Below, one piece after another: positions 1 through 11,945 of a stretch of DNA of 64,000 nt. The first letter of the stretch is position 1; each line of letters starts with the position of its first letter. Location of the stretch: assembly GCF_027172205.1 (NCBI RefSeq), contig NC_070614.1, positions 34,152,001-34,216,000 on the forward strand. Reading direction: 5' to 3'. A program made the translations under genes and the position numbers. This DNA comes from Podarcis raffonei (Eukaryota > Chordata > Lepidosauria > Squamata > Lacertidae). Below the pieces are notes generated by a model. That model did not search any database, was not told the origin of the DNA, and saw nothing but the letters and a program-made list of their open reading frames with translations.

Positions 1-710
1 TTTAATTCCTCCTCACTTTCTGCCATCAAGGTTGTGTCATCTGCATATCTGAGGTTGTTGATATTTCTTCCGGCAATCTTAATTCCAGCTTGGGATTCAT
101 CCAGCGCAGCCTTTCGCATGATGTATTCTGCATATAAATTAAATAAGCAGGGAGATAAAATACAGCCTTGTCATACTCCTTTCCCAATTTTGAACCAATC
201 AGTTGTTCCATATCCAGTTCTAACTGTAGCTTCTTGTCCCACATAGAGATTTCTCAGGAGACAGATGAGGTGATCAGGCACTCCCATTTGTTTAAGAACT
301 TGCCATAGTTTGCTGTGGTCGACACAGTCAAAGGCTTTTGCATAGTCAATGAAGCAGAAGTAGATGTCTTTCTGGAACTCTCTAGCTTTCTCCATAATCC
401 AGCGCATGTTTGCAATTTGGTCTCTGGTTCCTCTGCCTCTTCTAAATCCAGCTTGCACTTCTGGGAGTTCTCGATCCACATACTGCTTGAGCCTTCCTTG
501 TAGAATTTTAAGCATAACCTTGCTAGCGTGTGAAATGAGTGCAATTGTGCGGTAGTTGGAACATTCTTTGGCACTGCCCTTCTTTGGGATTGGGATGTAG
601 ACTGATCTTCTCCAATCTTCTGGCCACTGCTGAGTTTTCCAAATTTGCTGGCATATTGAGTGTAGCATCTTAACAGCATCATCTTTTAAAATTTTAAATA
701 GTTCAAAGGA
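1..710 (-). mobile_element. BovB (RTE) LINE fragment, ORF2 reverse-transcriptase region
   Basis: Minus-strand translation gives a typical BovB reverse transcriptase. Landmarks are [53 protein letters not shown], the FIDYAKAFDCVDH block that carries a catalytic Asp, and, near position 30-45, the YADDT motif. The copy is 5'-truncated at about 710, where V2R intron 2 sequence begins, and it continues past the left edge of the window. The frame is broken where the conserved GVRQG block now reads GV-stop-QG, as expected from CGA to TGA decay at a CpG (about 170-175). It is a dead fragment. Confidence 0.93.
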
Positions 711-775
711 AGTAATAAGTGTAAAAAACCCCACATCCCACTTATACAGAGACATCTACACAGAATGTAACTTAA

Positions 776-1704
776 CTGGGGAATCTTGTAGGGATCCAGT
801 ACAGTTGCCACATGAAGAGAAGTTAAAGGGTCTAATCCTCCGACAACTGCCATTAGTTTATTCTGGATGTTGCATATGTAATTGGGGGCAAATTTTTTCA
901 CTGTGGACATTAGCTGTATTGTGGCATGAAAGGTCCTCTTTGCATTGAAATAGCTGTCATAGATGTGGAAACCCAAGGTGTGATTGGGTAAAATCTGAGG
1001 GTCTTCATTGATCTCCTTGACTGCAAATGACAACGCCAAGATGTGCTGGTAATTCTTAGGCACTACTCTAAATGGAATATTTAAGTGAATGTAAGAAAGT
1101 ATTTTAAATAGATTGTTAGAGTTACATTTTGAACCCCATGTTGCCCTCTCTCCCCCCTTCATATCCTTTGTTATTATTGCACTACTACTGTACACATTTC
1201 TTCTTAGCCTTAGGTGGTCTTAGCAAAAATGAAACAATTGAAGAATATCAGCTATTCTTCAGAATGCAACACTTTAAATACTAACATGTACTAAAATGAA
1301 CTATGTGATTCAAAAACTTCAAAAGCTGGTATACCCTCACTCTAATATAGATAAATAGATGAAGACCACTATTGCTGTAGCCCCCCGCAACCCCACTCAA
1401 TTAATCTATTTTTTTACTTTTATAAAATTGTTCCCGCTGGTTCAGATACCTAATTGAAACCAAAAACTTTTTCAAAAGTTACTTACGCAAGCTCTTCAAA
1501 CAATACTGGGGGAGGTTCTTGAACAAAGGTTATTGAGCTGGAGATGATGAAGGTCTGAGAAGCCATGCCACCAATGATGAAGTCTCCCAGCTGGTGATAC
1601 TTGTGAAGTGGTGGGTGTGGGTCTCTTAACATGCATTTAATGTTTTGGCACTTACATGCCATGTGAGGAAGTAGTACAATAATCAAGACTGTTAATGCCA
1701 CCAT
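776..1704 (-). pseudogene. V2R copy 1, exons 1-2 only (rest off-window); probable pseudogene
   Basis: Exon 1 (1487-1704) starts at the ATG of MVALTVLIIVLLPHMAC, a signal peptide, and ends with donor GC|GTAAGT. Exon 2 (776-1067, 292 bp, the same length as in every sister) encodes [20 protein letters not shown] and [14 protein letters not shown], the start of the ligand-binding Venus-flytrap domain. Both exons are open. The exon 2 donor, CAG|GTAGGT in copies 2 and 3, reads CAG|TTAAGT here. The only nearby GT lies one base upstream and would shift the frame. A BovB fragment sits about 65 bp into intron 2. Exons 3-6 would lie left of position 1. The damaged donor suggests a pseudogene, but the unseen exons leave this open. 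Confidence 0.75.
1068..1486 (-). other. V2R copy 1 intron 1
   Basis: AT-rich intron bounded by GTAAGT at the exon 1 side and TTTAG at the exon 2 side. It is far shorter than intron 1 of copies 2 and 3 (about 0.9 kb). I see no other gene or repeat in it. Confidence 0.7.
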
Positions 1705-1879
1705 TCTGAACACTAATCTTCTCTCTAAACAGTCTCCTATTCCATTTCAGGAGACTCAGGTGAATCCCTGTCTTTTCATAGTCTCTGGTAGCATACCTAA
1801 ATGTTCTTGTGATTATTTATATCAATCTTTCTAGACTGTGGGAATTGTTTTGATTCTGACCATAGCAAATTCTCAGGGA

Positions 1880-1990
1880 GCAAGGAATTAATTACAGTCC
1901 TTTTCATAATTATCAGAGAAGATGATCAATAATTTAAAGTTGGTGCTCCCAATGGGAATTGCTGAAGAAACAATGTCTGTCATATCTGGA
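1880..1990 (-). promoter_or_regulatory. Conserved block upstream of V2R copy 1 start
   Basis: On the minus strand the core reads GGACTGTAATTAATTCC. The same core occurs upstream of the first exon in all five V2R copies, here about 180 bp before the ATG. TAATTA is a homeodomain-type core. It could be promoter, 5' UTR or a non-coding first exon. Confidence 0.45.
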
Positions 1991-2989
1991 GAAAAAGTTT
2001 TCTCTTCCACATAGTTGGATAGGAAGGGATCCTGCTTGAGTTTGGAACTCAAACACATGAGTTGGGAATGATGCAGTGCATGAAGAGAAAACTGTTCCCT
2101 GTGGGGAACATGCAGATGAAGCAGACCCCTGCAGCCTGGAGGATTTAATTCTCCACTCACCAGCTGATGAGCAGAGAGTTAAATCCTGCTCAGTTTGACT
2201 CTGTGCATGTGTTCCCTTACTGGAAAGCAGGTGCATGCAGCTAAAGCTCCTTCTTCCCACCTGACACTCCACCCCCAGACAGGCCTGGCTCATGCTGGGA
2301 TGCCTGACCTGGGGTGATCACAGACTGCCTCCACTGGACTAAGTTGAAGCGAATATCTCCTTCAAACTGTATAGATTTAGTTTGGGTTTTGACTGAGCCT
2401 GATGCAAATCCCTATTTGTTATGATGCATGCAACTGTACGATGAATTTGAAACTTCTGAGAGAAGCTGATCACATGATGTTCTTTGTCCTGGCTCCCAAC
2501 TTTAAAAAAGCAGCAAGAGACTCTTACTTGTAAATGAGAAATAGATTTTTATTCATGCAGATAATGATATAGAATGGATCAGCAGCAGACAGAGAGCTCA
2601 GGAGTCATGCTGGGACAAAGGTTGGTCTGCCTCAGGGTTTCCCAAACTTGGATCTCCAACTGTTTTTGGATTACGACTCCCATCATTCCTAGCTAGCAGG
2701 AGCAGTGGTCAGGAATGATGGGAATTGTAGTCCAAAAAGAGTTGGAAGGTTGGGAATCCCATGTCTAGCTTGATATTCTATGCAAAAACCTGGGAGTACA
2801 TTTAAGAGCTAAAGAAGCAATGTCCAATATATGCACTGAAAGATAGATGATTAAGCAATGCATTCCTCCTGAACATCAATATGACCCTCACTGCCAAAAT
2901 GTGCTTTTGCTTAAATGTATGAAGAGGATACAGGGTTTTTTTGGGGGGGAGTGGCACAAAATAGCAAAACACAAAGACACTGAGATTAT
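1991..2989. other. Intergenic spacer between V2R copies 1 and 2
   Basis: No convincing coding sequence; the ORFs on both strands lack family features. It holds a two-armed palindromic repeat (2635-2760). The part from about 2706 to 2989 is the 3' flank of the copy 2 terminal exon and reappears before the terminal exons of copies 3 and 4. Confidence 0.6.
2635..2760. repeat. Palindromic MITE-like repeat, both arms present
   Basis: The left arm starts GGGTTTCCCAAACTTGG and carries GGATTACGACTCCCATCATT. The right arm carries AATGATGGGAATTGTAGTCC and ends TTGGGAATCCC, the imperfect reverse complement. The two arms flank a short centre near 2690-2706. Only right arms are found at 14494-14549, about 17098-17153 and about 29988-30042. 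Confidence 0.75.
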
Positions 2990-5900
2990 TCAGACCTTCC
3001 TTCTTATTAGTTGTTCCCTGTTGTTCAGCTCAGGCCTCAGCACAATGATATAACATTTGGGGAGAAAGATGCAACCTAGGAGCCCAGCACTGGAGGCTAA
3101 GATAGAAAAGATTTCCACAGCTACCATATTTTTCCCCTTTGAACTCAGGTAGGATGGAATAAAGGAGAGCCAAACACTGCAAAATACCAACATGCTGAAA
3201 GTAATGAATTTGGCTTCATTGAAACTATTGGGCAATTTCCTGGCAAAGAACGCCACAACAAAGCTGATTATGGCCAGGAAACTGATATAACCCAAAACAC
3301 AGTAAAACATAGTCATAGACCCCTCATTGCATTTGAATATAATTTCTTCAGCAACTGAGTGTATGTCAACATCTGGGAATGGGGGAGAGGTGACCAACCA
3401 TACGGTACAAATGCCTGCTTGAACAAGGGAGCAGGAAAGAACAATGGCATTGGCAAGTGTTTTCCCCACCCACTTCCTCATCCTGGAACCTGGTTTGGTG
3501 GCCATAAAAGCAAGAACCACAGTAGTGGTTTTTGCCAACACACAAGAAACAGCCACAGAGAAGATCATGCCAAAAGTGGTTTGCCGGAGGAGACACAACA
3601 CCTGCTTAGGATGTCCAATGAATAGCAATGCAGAAAGGAAGCAGAGCAGGATTGAGATAAGGAGAATGTAGGCAAGGTTCCGGTTGTTGGCCTTGACAAT
3701 GGGAGTGTTGTGGTGCTTCAGAAATATTCCTAGCACCAAGACTGTGATCAGACAAAAGAAAAGAGCAAAGAAGGCTAAACTGATGCCCAGTGGTTCTTTA
3801 TATGAGAAAAAGGAAATTAATTTGGGAATACAGAAATCCCTGGTTTTGCTTGGATAGGCTTTTGCTGTGCATGTAGAACAAGCATTCATGTCTGAAAAAG
3901 AAAAGGCATGGGCTTCATTTCAAATTGATTCCAGACATCTCACAAGCATACTGCAGTGTTTTCTCTTTTACATCTAAAACAATCCATTCATACTAGCATA
4001 TTCCTTTGGTTTCAATCTTCTCAAAATAAGGAAGGTGAGGAGATGGTTATGTGAATTCCCATTCACCTTCCTGGGAATGTCATTATCTCATGTATTTTAG
4101 AGCTCTGTGAATCTGCAAAGTAGTGAGCTAAGATTACAGCCAATTCATGTTTATAAGCCCCGTTCCGTGCCCAATAAGCATGGGACACCTTTGTCTGACT
4201 GGGCTGTGGCCCATAGATTGCAGCAAAATACTGGACAAGGTTTTACCCAGTACCTCCCTTTGTGGTGGGCTCATGGGAAAAAGCTGTCCCACTGGCACCT
4301 GGTTGGGATTTTTTATTTACCTTTCCCTCAGTGAAATCATGGCTTTCTTTGTTAGGCAGAAGAAAGCCTCTTCTCCTTCCAGAGGGAAGGAGTTGTGAGC
4401 GGGAGCCGTTTCCTGTGTTTTGCGTGTACTGGCCCCTGCTTGGCTGTCCCTGCTGCCACGCCGTGTCCCCAGGCAGCCAACCAATCAAGGGGAGGCTTGG
4501 GGGCGGGGTTTAGCTGCTAAAATGCAGCCACGGCAGCACTTTCCCCTCATTTCGCTGCCAGGTCTCAACGAATCACCCACCCTTCCCTTTAGTTCTTTGC
4601 TTCGTGCTTGACCTTGCTATGGGTCTTTAGTTGGTTACCTTGGTTGTTCAAGGGGCATGGTAGGAATTTTTATTCAACTGCCAAATTGGCACCAGCCACT
4701 TGGTTTTTCGCCTACCTCATAGCAAATCATCACAACTTTTACTTATTGGCGGTTAGGCATTGGAATATGTTGTTGGTGTGTTGGAGGGCAGGGTGTGGCC
4801 ATCGCCTACCCCTCCACTTTATGGGTATTCCGTTAAAGGAATCTGGTGGTTGTGGATCCTGTCCGATTCCCTTGCTGGTGACTAGGGCCATGGCATGACC
4901 CCCAGTGACATCAGAGGGACCTTACAGTTGTATTTGCATCAACAGTCTCCTGCTACTGGTGACTAACCCTTGTTAGACTCATCCCTTCCTGAGGGGATGG
5001 AGTCAAGCTCTGCTGTTTTATCCAATGCCTAAGCCAATATCTCTCACACGCTGTAATCAATAAAGTTGTGGCCTTTTTTAGCCCATTAACCTAATATACT
5101 GTGTCCATGTGTCTTTCTTATCCTCAGGAGGGTGGGGGGTCCTCGAATCACAATATTGTTTTTATGAGGGTGGAAATGGCATTGGGCAGGATCAACATAG
5201 TATGGGGGGCATAAGGGGCCTGAGGAGAGGATTGACCATGGCAAACCCAAGCATGGTTTCAGTATCTGCCTGGTTGGAATCTGCACCCTGGTCCCCCAGT
5301 GAGACCCCTGCTTGCTTGCCTTGCAACATAGCATTGTTCAACATTAACTGACCCCCGTCATACAGATTTGGAGCGATCCAAACCCAGCAGATCCATTTCA
5401 TCAACATGGGGCTTGTGAAATGATGAACTGATCCTGGGACCCAATGCCATGCCAACCCTTGCCTTGACTGCTGCTTGTCAATAAAGAATTGGCCTGATTT
5501 TATGCCATCACCGTTGTACAGTCTGGTTATTTTGCTGCTCTCATGAGTCACATAAAGTGCCTGCCTGGACAATTTCTTTGCTCATTTGTGAAATTTAGAT
5601 ACAGTTTTCCCACTTTCAATTCCAAAGTGCTATACAAAAGAAAGAAAGAAACCATTTTATGAAATAACAGAGCAGTATACAAGGAAAGGACTTGTATACC
5701 ATCTCATAACGTAACACCACCCTTACTTGTTTTTTGACACCACAAGAATTGAATGTTTGTGTGCAGATGAACACCAACTGGATACAACACATATGTATTT
5801 CTACACCTTTTAATATAATCCCCTGATGAACAACCTGTGTTTGAAACACATTGAGGTTAGCATATATACAATTTGGTCCAAGTCTTCTGCATCTAACACA

Positions 5901-8900
5901 TTCACTTTAGCTTCTGCTTTGTTGTGCTGTAATTTTGTTGTGTTTCCTTGATCATGAACAAACTTTCCCCAGCTTTCTACACTCTATTTCTTACCCTTCT
6001 GGTCTGAAAACTTTCCTTCTGGACATGGGATGCAATCATAGCAACAAAATGGTTTTCCCTCCTTCACTTTCTTGCTGGAGCCGGGATAGCAACTCTCAGA
6101 ACACACAGAAAGAGGCTGGGCCTTATTCGAAAGTGAAAGAGTAGAATGATTATCTTGAGAAGGAGTCTCATGTTCTTAAGATGATCTTCATGTATAACTG
6201 AAACCAAATTGGGACCACTCTTCCGTAACTTCATCTGACATCCTTCTGAGATGTGAAATATCCAGGGCTGTGCAAGGTATTCCAAGTGTGGTTACAACAA
6301 TTAAAATAAAATATTAAAAACATTTTTAAAACAAATTGAAATGAAAGGAAGCCTATGGGGAAATATTACAAAATTTGGGCATTTTTATCTTAGAAATATA
6401 GCAAGTAAGGGAGGACACAGTAAGAATACATAAAACCATATATTTATAAAGTCAAAATATCATACACTGAAGCTGAATGTTAGAATATTCATAACAAAAC
6501 GATGTATTTCTTCATACAACACATAGTTAAACTCTAAAATTCACCAAAGTTAGCACTGGCTACAAACCTGGACGCCTTTAAAGAAGGATTAGACAAATTC
6601 ATAGAGGATAAGGCTATCAAGGGCTACTAGCTAATTTCTGCCTCAACCATTGGAAGCAACAAGCCTCTGAATACCAATCTCTAGAAATTGCAAATGGGAA
6701 GAACTCTGCTGCACTCAGGTCCTGCTTTCAATCTCTTCATAGACATCTAGTTGCCTGTTGCGGCATTGAGTATGTAATCAAACTAGCACAAACATATGTT
6801 TATTCTTTTCAACACATTTACTGGTAATATATTCAACAGCAAAGGAAACAGTGCAGAAGTTTTTTGAGTCTTACTTTCTACATAAGTTGTATCATTTCTA
6901 ATCAAAACTCAGTATTTGTCATGGGCTGAACATTGTCCATTCAATGAAACTGAATGGTTTGCCAAGCACTTCACAATTGAATCCTACCTGATTAAACCAA
7001 TTGTGCCATGTGATGGCATCCTTGTTGATAGTGAACACTTGGTCCGGAGAACCCTGGGGATCCATTCTCCCAACTTTCACTCTATGAAAGGATTGGTTTG
7101 AGGAAATAATCCAGTTAATAATGTCAAATCCAGTCACTAACTCCCCATTCTGGTCAAAGGAGATCTTGTCTCCAGCACTGTTGTTAAAGGAGACAATTTT
7201 CAGAAAGTGATGGAGCTGAGTTGAAAAGGAAAAGAAGCTTAGGCTAGGCTGCATTTCTGTGGAATCTTTCACAGTAAGTCATACAAACATCTTCCTTGGG
7301 TGGAAGCAACATAGTTCTTTGTTTTCATGCTCAGACTTGTGAAAGTTGATGTGACATTTTTCAAATAACTGTTCATTGCAGTATTCTTGTTTTTAAGAAG
7401 TATCTCATGTGGGGTGAGTCTTGACCTGCCAGTCTGAATGTCATGTGGGGTCAGTCTTTAACTCCAAGTCTGAATTACAGAAACCCAAAATGGTACCAAG
7501 GAAGAATGGGTGAGAGAAGATATACAATAGGAGCAAAGGGGAAAGAAATACCAACATCAGGATCTGCTGCCCCGGTGGATCCTGGCACCTAAGGCAGTTG
7601 CTTCACTTTTCCTTTTTGGCCAGGCACACTTGATTTAAAGCCATTTAGTGTTTTAAAGGTTAAATAATGAGCTTTAAATTACATATCAAATGTATTTTCT
7701 AAATCGTTGGCCTTTTTCACTGTATACAATTAATGAAACACTTCCTAAACTTATTCAACATTAATAGTCCAAAAACAAAGTAGAGCTCAAAGCTGCCTTT
7801 GTAAACTGGATTCTGGCTGTAGTTGTAGAGTTTCAAAGGTTTTATCTTCCTTCTACTGGACAACACCTTCTTCTAAATGACACCTGTCTCTTCTACACAC
7901 AACATTACTGATTCTGAAAGCCTCTTACTAGCAGCATCCCAACAGCCATCTAGGAGACAAGTCTTAGGAGCTAAACACCCCTCCTACAAATATTAAGACT
8001 ACGCTAGTCCAAGAATCATTGCCTATTCTCTGCCATACTGCCTTCTGCCTCACTCATGGAAAAATATTTATTTATTTACTTTAAAAATTCAATATACCAC
8101 CTATTTCTCCCAAGTGACTCAAAAGAGATACACAGAGCAAGAAGACTTCCAACCAATTTCCAAATACAGACTTTTCTTAAGGGCCTCAAAATGTAGCACT
8201 GTCAGTTTCTGTGAGCCAAAAGGCAGCATGAACCAGAGTTAGCATGAATTGGCAAATATATAGCAGCAAAAGTATAATGTGTATACTTTAAGTTCACCAT
8301 TAGAAAAAGAGGGAAACAGCTCAGTCGGATGAGCATGAGACTCTTAATCTCAACGCTGTGGGTTCCAGCCCCACGTTGGGCAAAAGATTTCTGCATTGTA
8401 GTGGTTGGACTAGATTAACCTAATGGCCCCTTCCAACTCTACAATTCTATAATCTCAGAACATGCCAACACTAATATAAAGAAAGAAGATGGAAAGGAGA
8501 TGATGGCCTAGTTTGGGATAGAGATGCCATATGTCTGGAATTTCCCAGATATAGATGGGATTCGCCCTTCAAAAATTGTGTCCAGCAGGAATTTCTGTAA
8601 ACTGGATTTTCACTTTTTTAAATATGGCAACCCTAGTTTAGGGAAACCTTTTATTTGACAGAATAAAAAGAGACCTGCTAGATCAGTCTAAAAGCCTATC
8701 TAGTCCAATGTATGGTTCTTGCAATGCCCAACCATATGTCAATGGGAAGCCCACAAGAAGGATCTGATTGGAGCATATTGTTATATATTCTGAGAGGTAT
8801 TTTGCCTTCCAACAGGAGGAACGTCATCCCATTACCTGCAACACCTGCTGATTCTGAAAGTTCATCCACCTTCCATCAACCAATCTGTGGTGATTCAGTC

Positions 8901-11656
8901 GAGATGAAGACATGGAGTGTAAAGCATGTGCCACAGCATAAACAGCATTGTAGATACTGTAGCTGTGGCCAGTCAAGCTCATTTCAAAAAATGTCCCAGG
9001 AAGGCTTTCCAACTTCTCTTTTCCTGTGCAAATATCTCCATCCACGTTGTCCCCATCTATACTTGGGAATACACAACCAAAGGCCTGCTGCCAGAAATCC
9101 CTGATAAAGCCATCTCCTGTTTTAAAAGAAGGGCTTTTGCTTTCAATAAATGACTTGAATCCTGGCAGATCACTGGAGGGCATAGAGAAGGACAGAACAC
9201 CATGGACTATATCTGTATCCCATGTTCTTTGATACACCATTGAAGTGAGCTCTATCTGAGCTGTTACTATCCACACTTTTCCTTTATTCATTGTCCATTC
9301 TCTATCTGAGATAAATTGTAGCCACCTCAAAAACACAATGAGATATGATTCTCCATTAGCAACCACTACATTGGCTTTGCTGTCAATGATTCTATCATAT
9401 ATTTTGGCTCGCTCATGTAGCTTGTCATTAATTTCTGTGACAATGGTAAATTTACCGGTTCTTTCTATGAAGGCAAAACAAATACCCTTGCTGGAGAATA
9501 CTGGAAACACTGCCTGCACAAATATTTCTCCATATTCATCATTGGATGTAAGGATCCCAATCCATGTCCAATTGAAATGGAGAAGCAAAGTCAGAATGCC
9601 TGCATGCTGAAGAGCATCTTTAGGAGACATTTGGTAGAAGGAAAGGCCTTTGGTTTTATCATTCATCACTGGAGCAGGGCCATATATGAGCTAAATAAAA
9701 GGAAATAAGAATGAATGAATGAATGAATGAACGAACAAACAAACAAACAAACAAACAAACAAACAAATAGGAGCCAAAATTTGTCCCACAGAATCCCTTT
9801 CTTCAAACAGTTGATGTATAAGTTTTAAATTACAAACACAAGAGGATTTTCAATGGAAGCTGTTTCCGTAGGGAAAATGGGGCGCTGCCTTTTTAACCTC
9901 TGCCTTTTCTCAGAAAGTCTACCCCTGCCTGCCATCTTACTTACAACAAGTCAGGGGGTTGGTCTGCCTGTCATATGCTGTGGCTGTAATTATTGCTGAT
10001 ATTCCTTTCTTCCACCTTCCCCCCATCACTTGACAATTTACATTCTACTGTAGGTGCTGTTATATTTCCAACACTCTCATTTATAATTATCTGTATCTCA
10101 GCTTCCATTTGACATTCCTAAACAAGGAAATATTTCCTACATGCCTTCACCCACCTCAGTTTCCACACCCACAATCTTGCCTGTGTGGTGAAAATAAGCA
10201 TTTAAATGGATGAAATCCCATATTCAACATACAGATAGAGACATCTGCACAACCTACCTGTGGAATCTTGTAGATATCCAAGACAGTTGCAATATAACGA
10301 GAAATTAGAGGCTCCAGTCCCCCAACAACCGCTATTAATTTATTCTGGACGTCACATATGTAGTTGGGAACTATTTTTTCTTTTGAGGACATAAGCTGCA
10401 TTGTGGCATGATAGGTATTCTTTGCACTGAAGTAACTGTCGTAAATATGGAAGCCCAAGGAAGTATTGGGTAAAATCTGAGAGTTTTCATTTATCTCCTT
10501 TACAGCAAATGCCAAAGCCAGGATGTGCTGGTAATACTTAGGCACTACCCTAAAAAATAGTACAGATTATTAGGCTATCTCAAACATTGTAAAATGTGGA
10601 CTATGTTGTCCTGCCTCTCCTTCCTTATTATTACTTACAGTATTTGTGTACAAACGTTCTTTAGGCAATGCTTAGCCTTATGTGGGCTGCACAAATATTA
10701 GACAACTGTATTCTCCTTTACAACAATGCACTAAATATCCTTTATTGATAAGTTACCAATATAAAGTTCCATGCATTATCACGAACTATACAATTTGACA
10801 TTTTCAGAAGGATGTATTTGATGCATGTGAACACCTACTCCCATTCTTGATATTTATCTAATTCTATGACAATACTGGATCATTTCTTAAGAATGCCTCA
10901 GAATACAGAACACTTTATAAGTTCTTGGTGAAGTACCAGCACCAGTTTAAGGTGAAATCTACATTTTAAGAACATGTTCAGAGTGTGGTGATAACTGCAC
11001 TAGAATTAGAGTTGTATTCTGTATTTGGAGAAACTTCCATGTCTTGTAAAACTGTTGCTTCTCCCTTGGCATCTCATTCCTTATTATTTACAAATATATA
11101 AATACTTAGCTTTGAATTCAACAAACACCCCCCCCCAGCTCTCTTACAAAGACATTTTGAAATTGTATAAGAAAAATGATACAAATTAAGAAATTTATCA
11201 ATTATCATTAATATTTTTGCCCTATTGATGGTAGTTTCTAAAATGTTTAAGTGGAGGAAGCCATCACCAGTATTTTCAAAACCGGATGAACTTAATCTGT
11301 CTCCATTCTGAATATAATTAAATTAGTATTTTAAGTTCACCACTTGAAAATTCTTTGACAAACTTGGGGAAAGACAGTAATTCACATCCTTAATGCAAAC
11401 AAAAATAGTAACAGCAAACAATAACAATAACAAAGTCTTACGCGAGCTCTTCAAACAACACGGGTGGAGGTGCTTCAATGAAGGTTAGCGAGTTGGAGAT
11501 TATGAAGGTCTGAGAAGTGATGCCACCAATTATGTTGCCTCCCAACTGATGATACTCGTGAAGTGGATTGTGTGGATCTCTTACCATGCAGTTATTGTGA
11601 GGCTTGCATGCCACGTGAGGAAGTAGTACCAGTATCAAGACAACTAATGTCACCAT
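2990..11656 (-). CDS. Vomeronasal type-2 receptor (V2R), copy 2, apparently intact
   Basis: Family C GPCR. In vertebrates V2Rs are peptide/pheromone receptors of vomeronasal neurons. Exons: 11442-11656, 10258-10549, 8836-9690, 6988-7215, 5995-6121, 2990-3891; all junctions are GT/AG and phases agree, giving 872 aa. Exon 1 holds the signal peptide ([17 protein letters not shown]). The start is this ATG, because the upstream in-frame codon is TTG. Exons 2-4 (residues about 72-530) form the Venus-flytrap domain. Exon 5 (about 531-572) is the cysteine-rich linker with CSESCYPG and [14 protein letters not shown]. Exon 6 (about 573-872) is the seven-helix region with [27 protein letters not shown] and [14 protein letters not shown]. 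Intron 5 contains a 0.8 kb insertion; introns 3 and 4 carry CR1 and SINE relics. The acceptor of exon 5 has a weak pyrimidine tract. The motif set excludes T1R, CaSR and mGluR. Confidence 0.93.
4361..5148 (+). mobile_element. Unclassified LTR-like insertion in V2R copy 2 intron 5
   Basis: Copies 3 and 4 read straight across this point (GTTAGGCA followed at once by AATATTGTTTGTATGAGGG), whereas copy 2 has about 790 extra bases. The insert is GC-richer than the intron, has no credible ORF, and carries AATAAAGTTGTGGCC near its right end, a string also present near 28440-28455. It may be a solo LTR or DIRS-like terminus. Family and exact ends are uncertain. Confidence 0.5.
6553..6790 (+). repeat. 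CR1-like LINE 3' fragment in V2R copy 2 intron 4
   Basis: It resembles CR1 3' ends by the strings GATTAGACAAATTCATAGAGGATAA, GGGCTACTAGCTA, CTGAATACCAAT and CTCAGGTCCTGCTTTC. The same fragment occupies the matching place in copies 3 (21105-22400, split) and 4 (39075-39430, split), so it predates the duplications. Confidence 0.7.
8310..8455 (+). repeat. tRNA-Lys-derived SINE
   Basis: The head matches a tRNA-Lys(CUU): GCTCAGTCGGATGAGCATGAG, GACTCTTAATCTC and GGGTTCCAGCCCCACG, with box A and box B recognisable. The body follows with TTGGACTAGATTAAC and CCCCTTCCAACTCTACAATTC. The same insertion sits at 40566-40690 in copy 4. Confidence 0.85.
8640..8815 (+). repeat. CR1-like relic beside V2R exon 3
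   Basis: Matches CR1 3' sequence of the type GACCTGCTAGATCAGTC / CTAGTCCA / GGGAAGCCCACAAG. The paralogous copies are at 23640-23815 and 41085-41240, so the insertion predates the duplication. Confidence 0.65.
9710..9766 (+). repeat. Tetranucleotide microsatellite (GAAT)n then (AAAC)n
   Basis: Compound repeat just upstream (in gene direction) of V2R copy 2 exon 3. In copy 3 the site is a shorter (GAAT)n at about 24709-24732, and in copy 4 it is (AACT)n at about 42134-42162. Confidence 0.9.
10550..11441 (-). other. V2R copy 2 intron 1
   Basis: AT-rich intron bounded by GTAAGAC and TTTTTTAG. It is colinear with intron 1 of copy 3. No genes or clear mobile elements seen apart from a short C-run near 11130. 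Confidence 0.75.
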
Positions 11657-11860
11657 CCTGAGTACCAATTTTCTCTCTAAACACAGATTGTTCTATTCCC
11701 TCTCAGGAGAATCAAAGAGGTAGTTTCTTTGATTTTTCTGAGTCCCTGCTTCTACAACTAATTATTAAAGTGAATATTTATATTATCCTTCATACATTGT
11801 GCTATTATTTTTGCTTCTGTCCACTGAAAATCCTTGGGGAGGAGCATTGCCAAGTACTTG

Positions 11861-11945
11861 AATTAATTACAGCCCTTTTCCCAATTGCAGGAGTAAGGAA
11901 TCATCAACTTAATATTGGTGTTCACATATGGAGTTGCAAAAAAAA
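11861..11945 (-). promoter_or_regulatory. Conserved block upstream of V2R copy 2 start
   Basis: The minus strand carries AAGGGCTGTAATTAATTC about 206 bp before the ATG. It belongs to the block shared by all five V2R copies and contains a TAATTA homeodomain-type core. Confidence 0.45.

Larger units (their letters stand above)
7216..8835. other. V2R copy 2 intron 3
   Basis: A non-coding intron of about 1.6 kb with a tRNA-derived SINE (8310-8455) and a CR1 relic (8640-8815). The remaining sequence is AT-rich, aligns with introns 3 of copies 3 and 4, and shows no gene. Confidence 0.75.

Noticed and set aside
3359-3671. Plus-strand ORFs of 75-88 codons inside the V2R seven-helix exon (also at 17905-18217 and 30794-31060)
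   Set aside because: Antisense shadows of a highly conserved coding exon; repeated only because the exon is repeated.
2990-3891. Taste receptor T1R, calcium-sensing or metabotropic glutamate receptor
   Set aside because: The exon pattern and motifs ([36 protein letters not shown]) and tandem arrangement fit V2R.
4608-4898. 96-codon plus-strand ORF within the copy 2 insertion
   Set aside because: No domain, lies in an LTR-like non-coding insert, and is not kept in the related sequence near 28040-28540.
8318-8390. A functional tRNA-Lys gene
   Set aside because: The tRNA-like head has mismatches in the stems and is joined to a SINE body; the same holds at 40566-40690 and 63427-63576.
11656-11668. 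Upstream start four codons earlier in V2R copies 2 and 3
   Set aside because: The upstream codon is TTG in these copies. The first ATG fits a normal signal peptide and is the one kept in copies 1 and 4.
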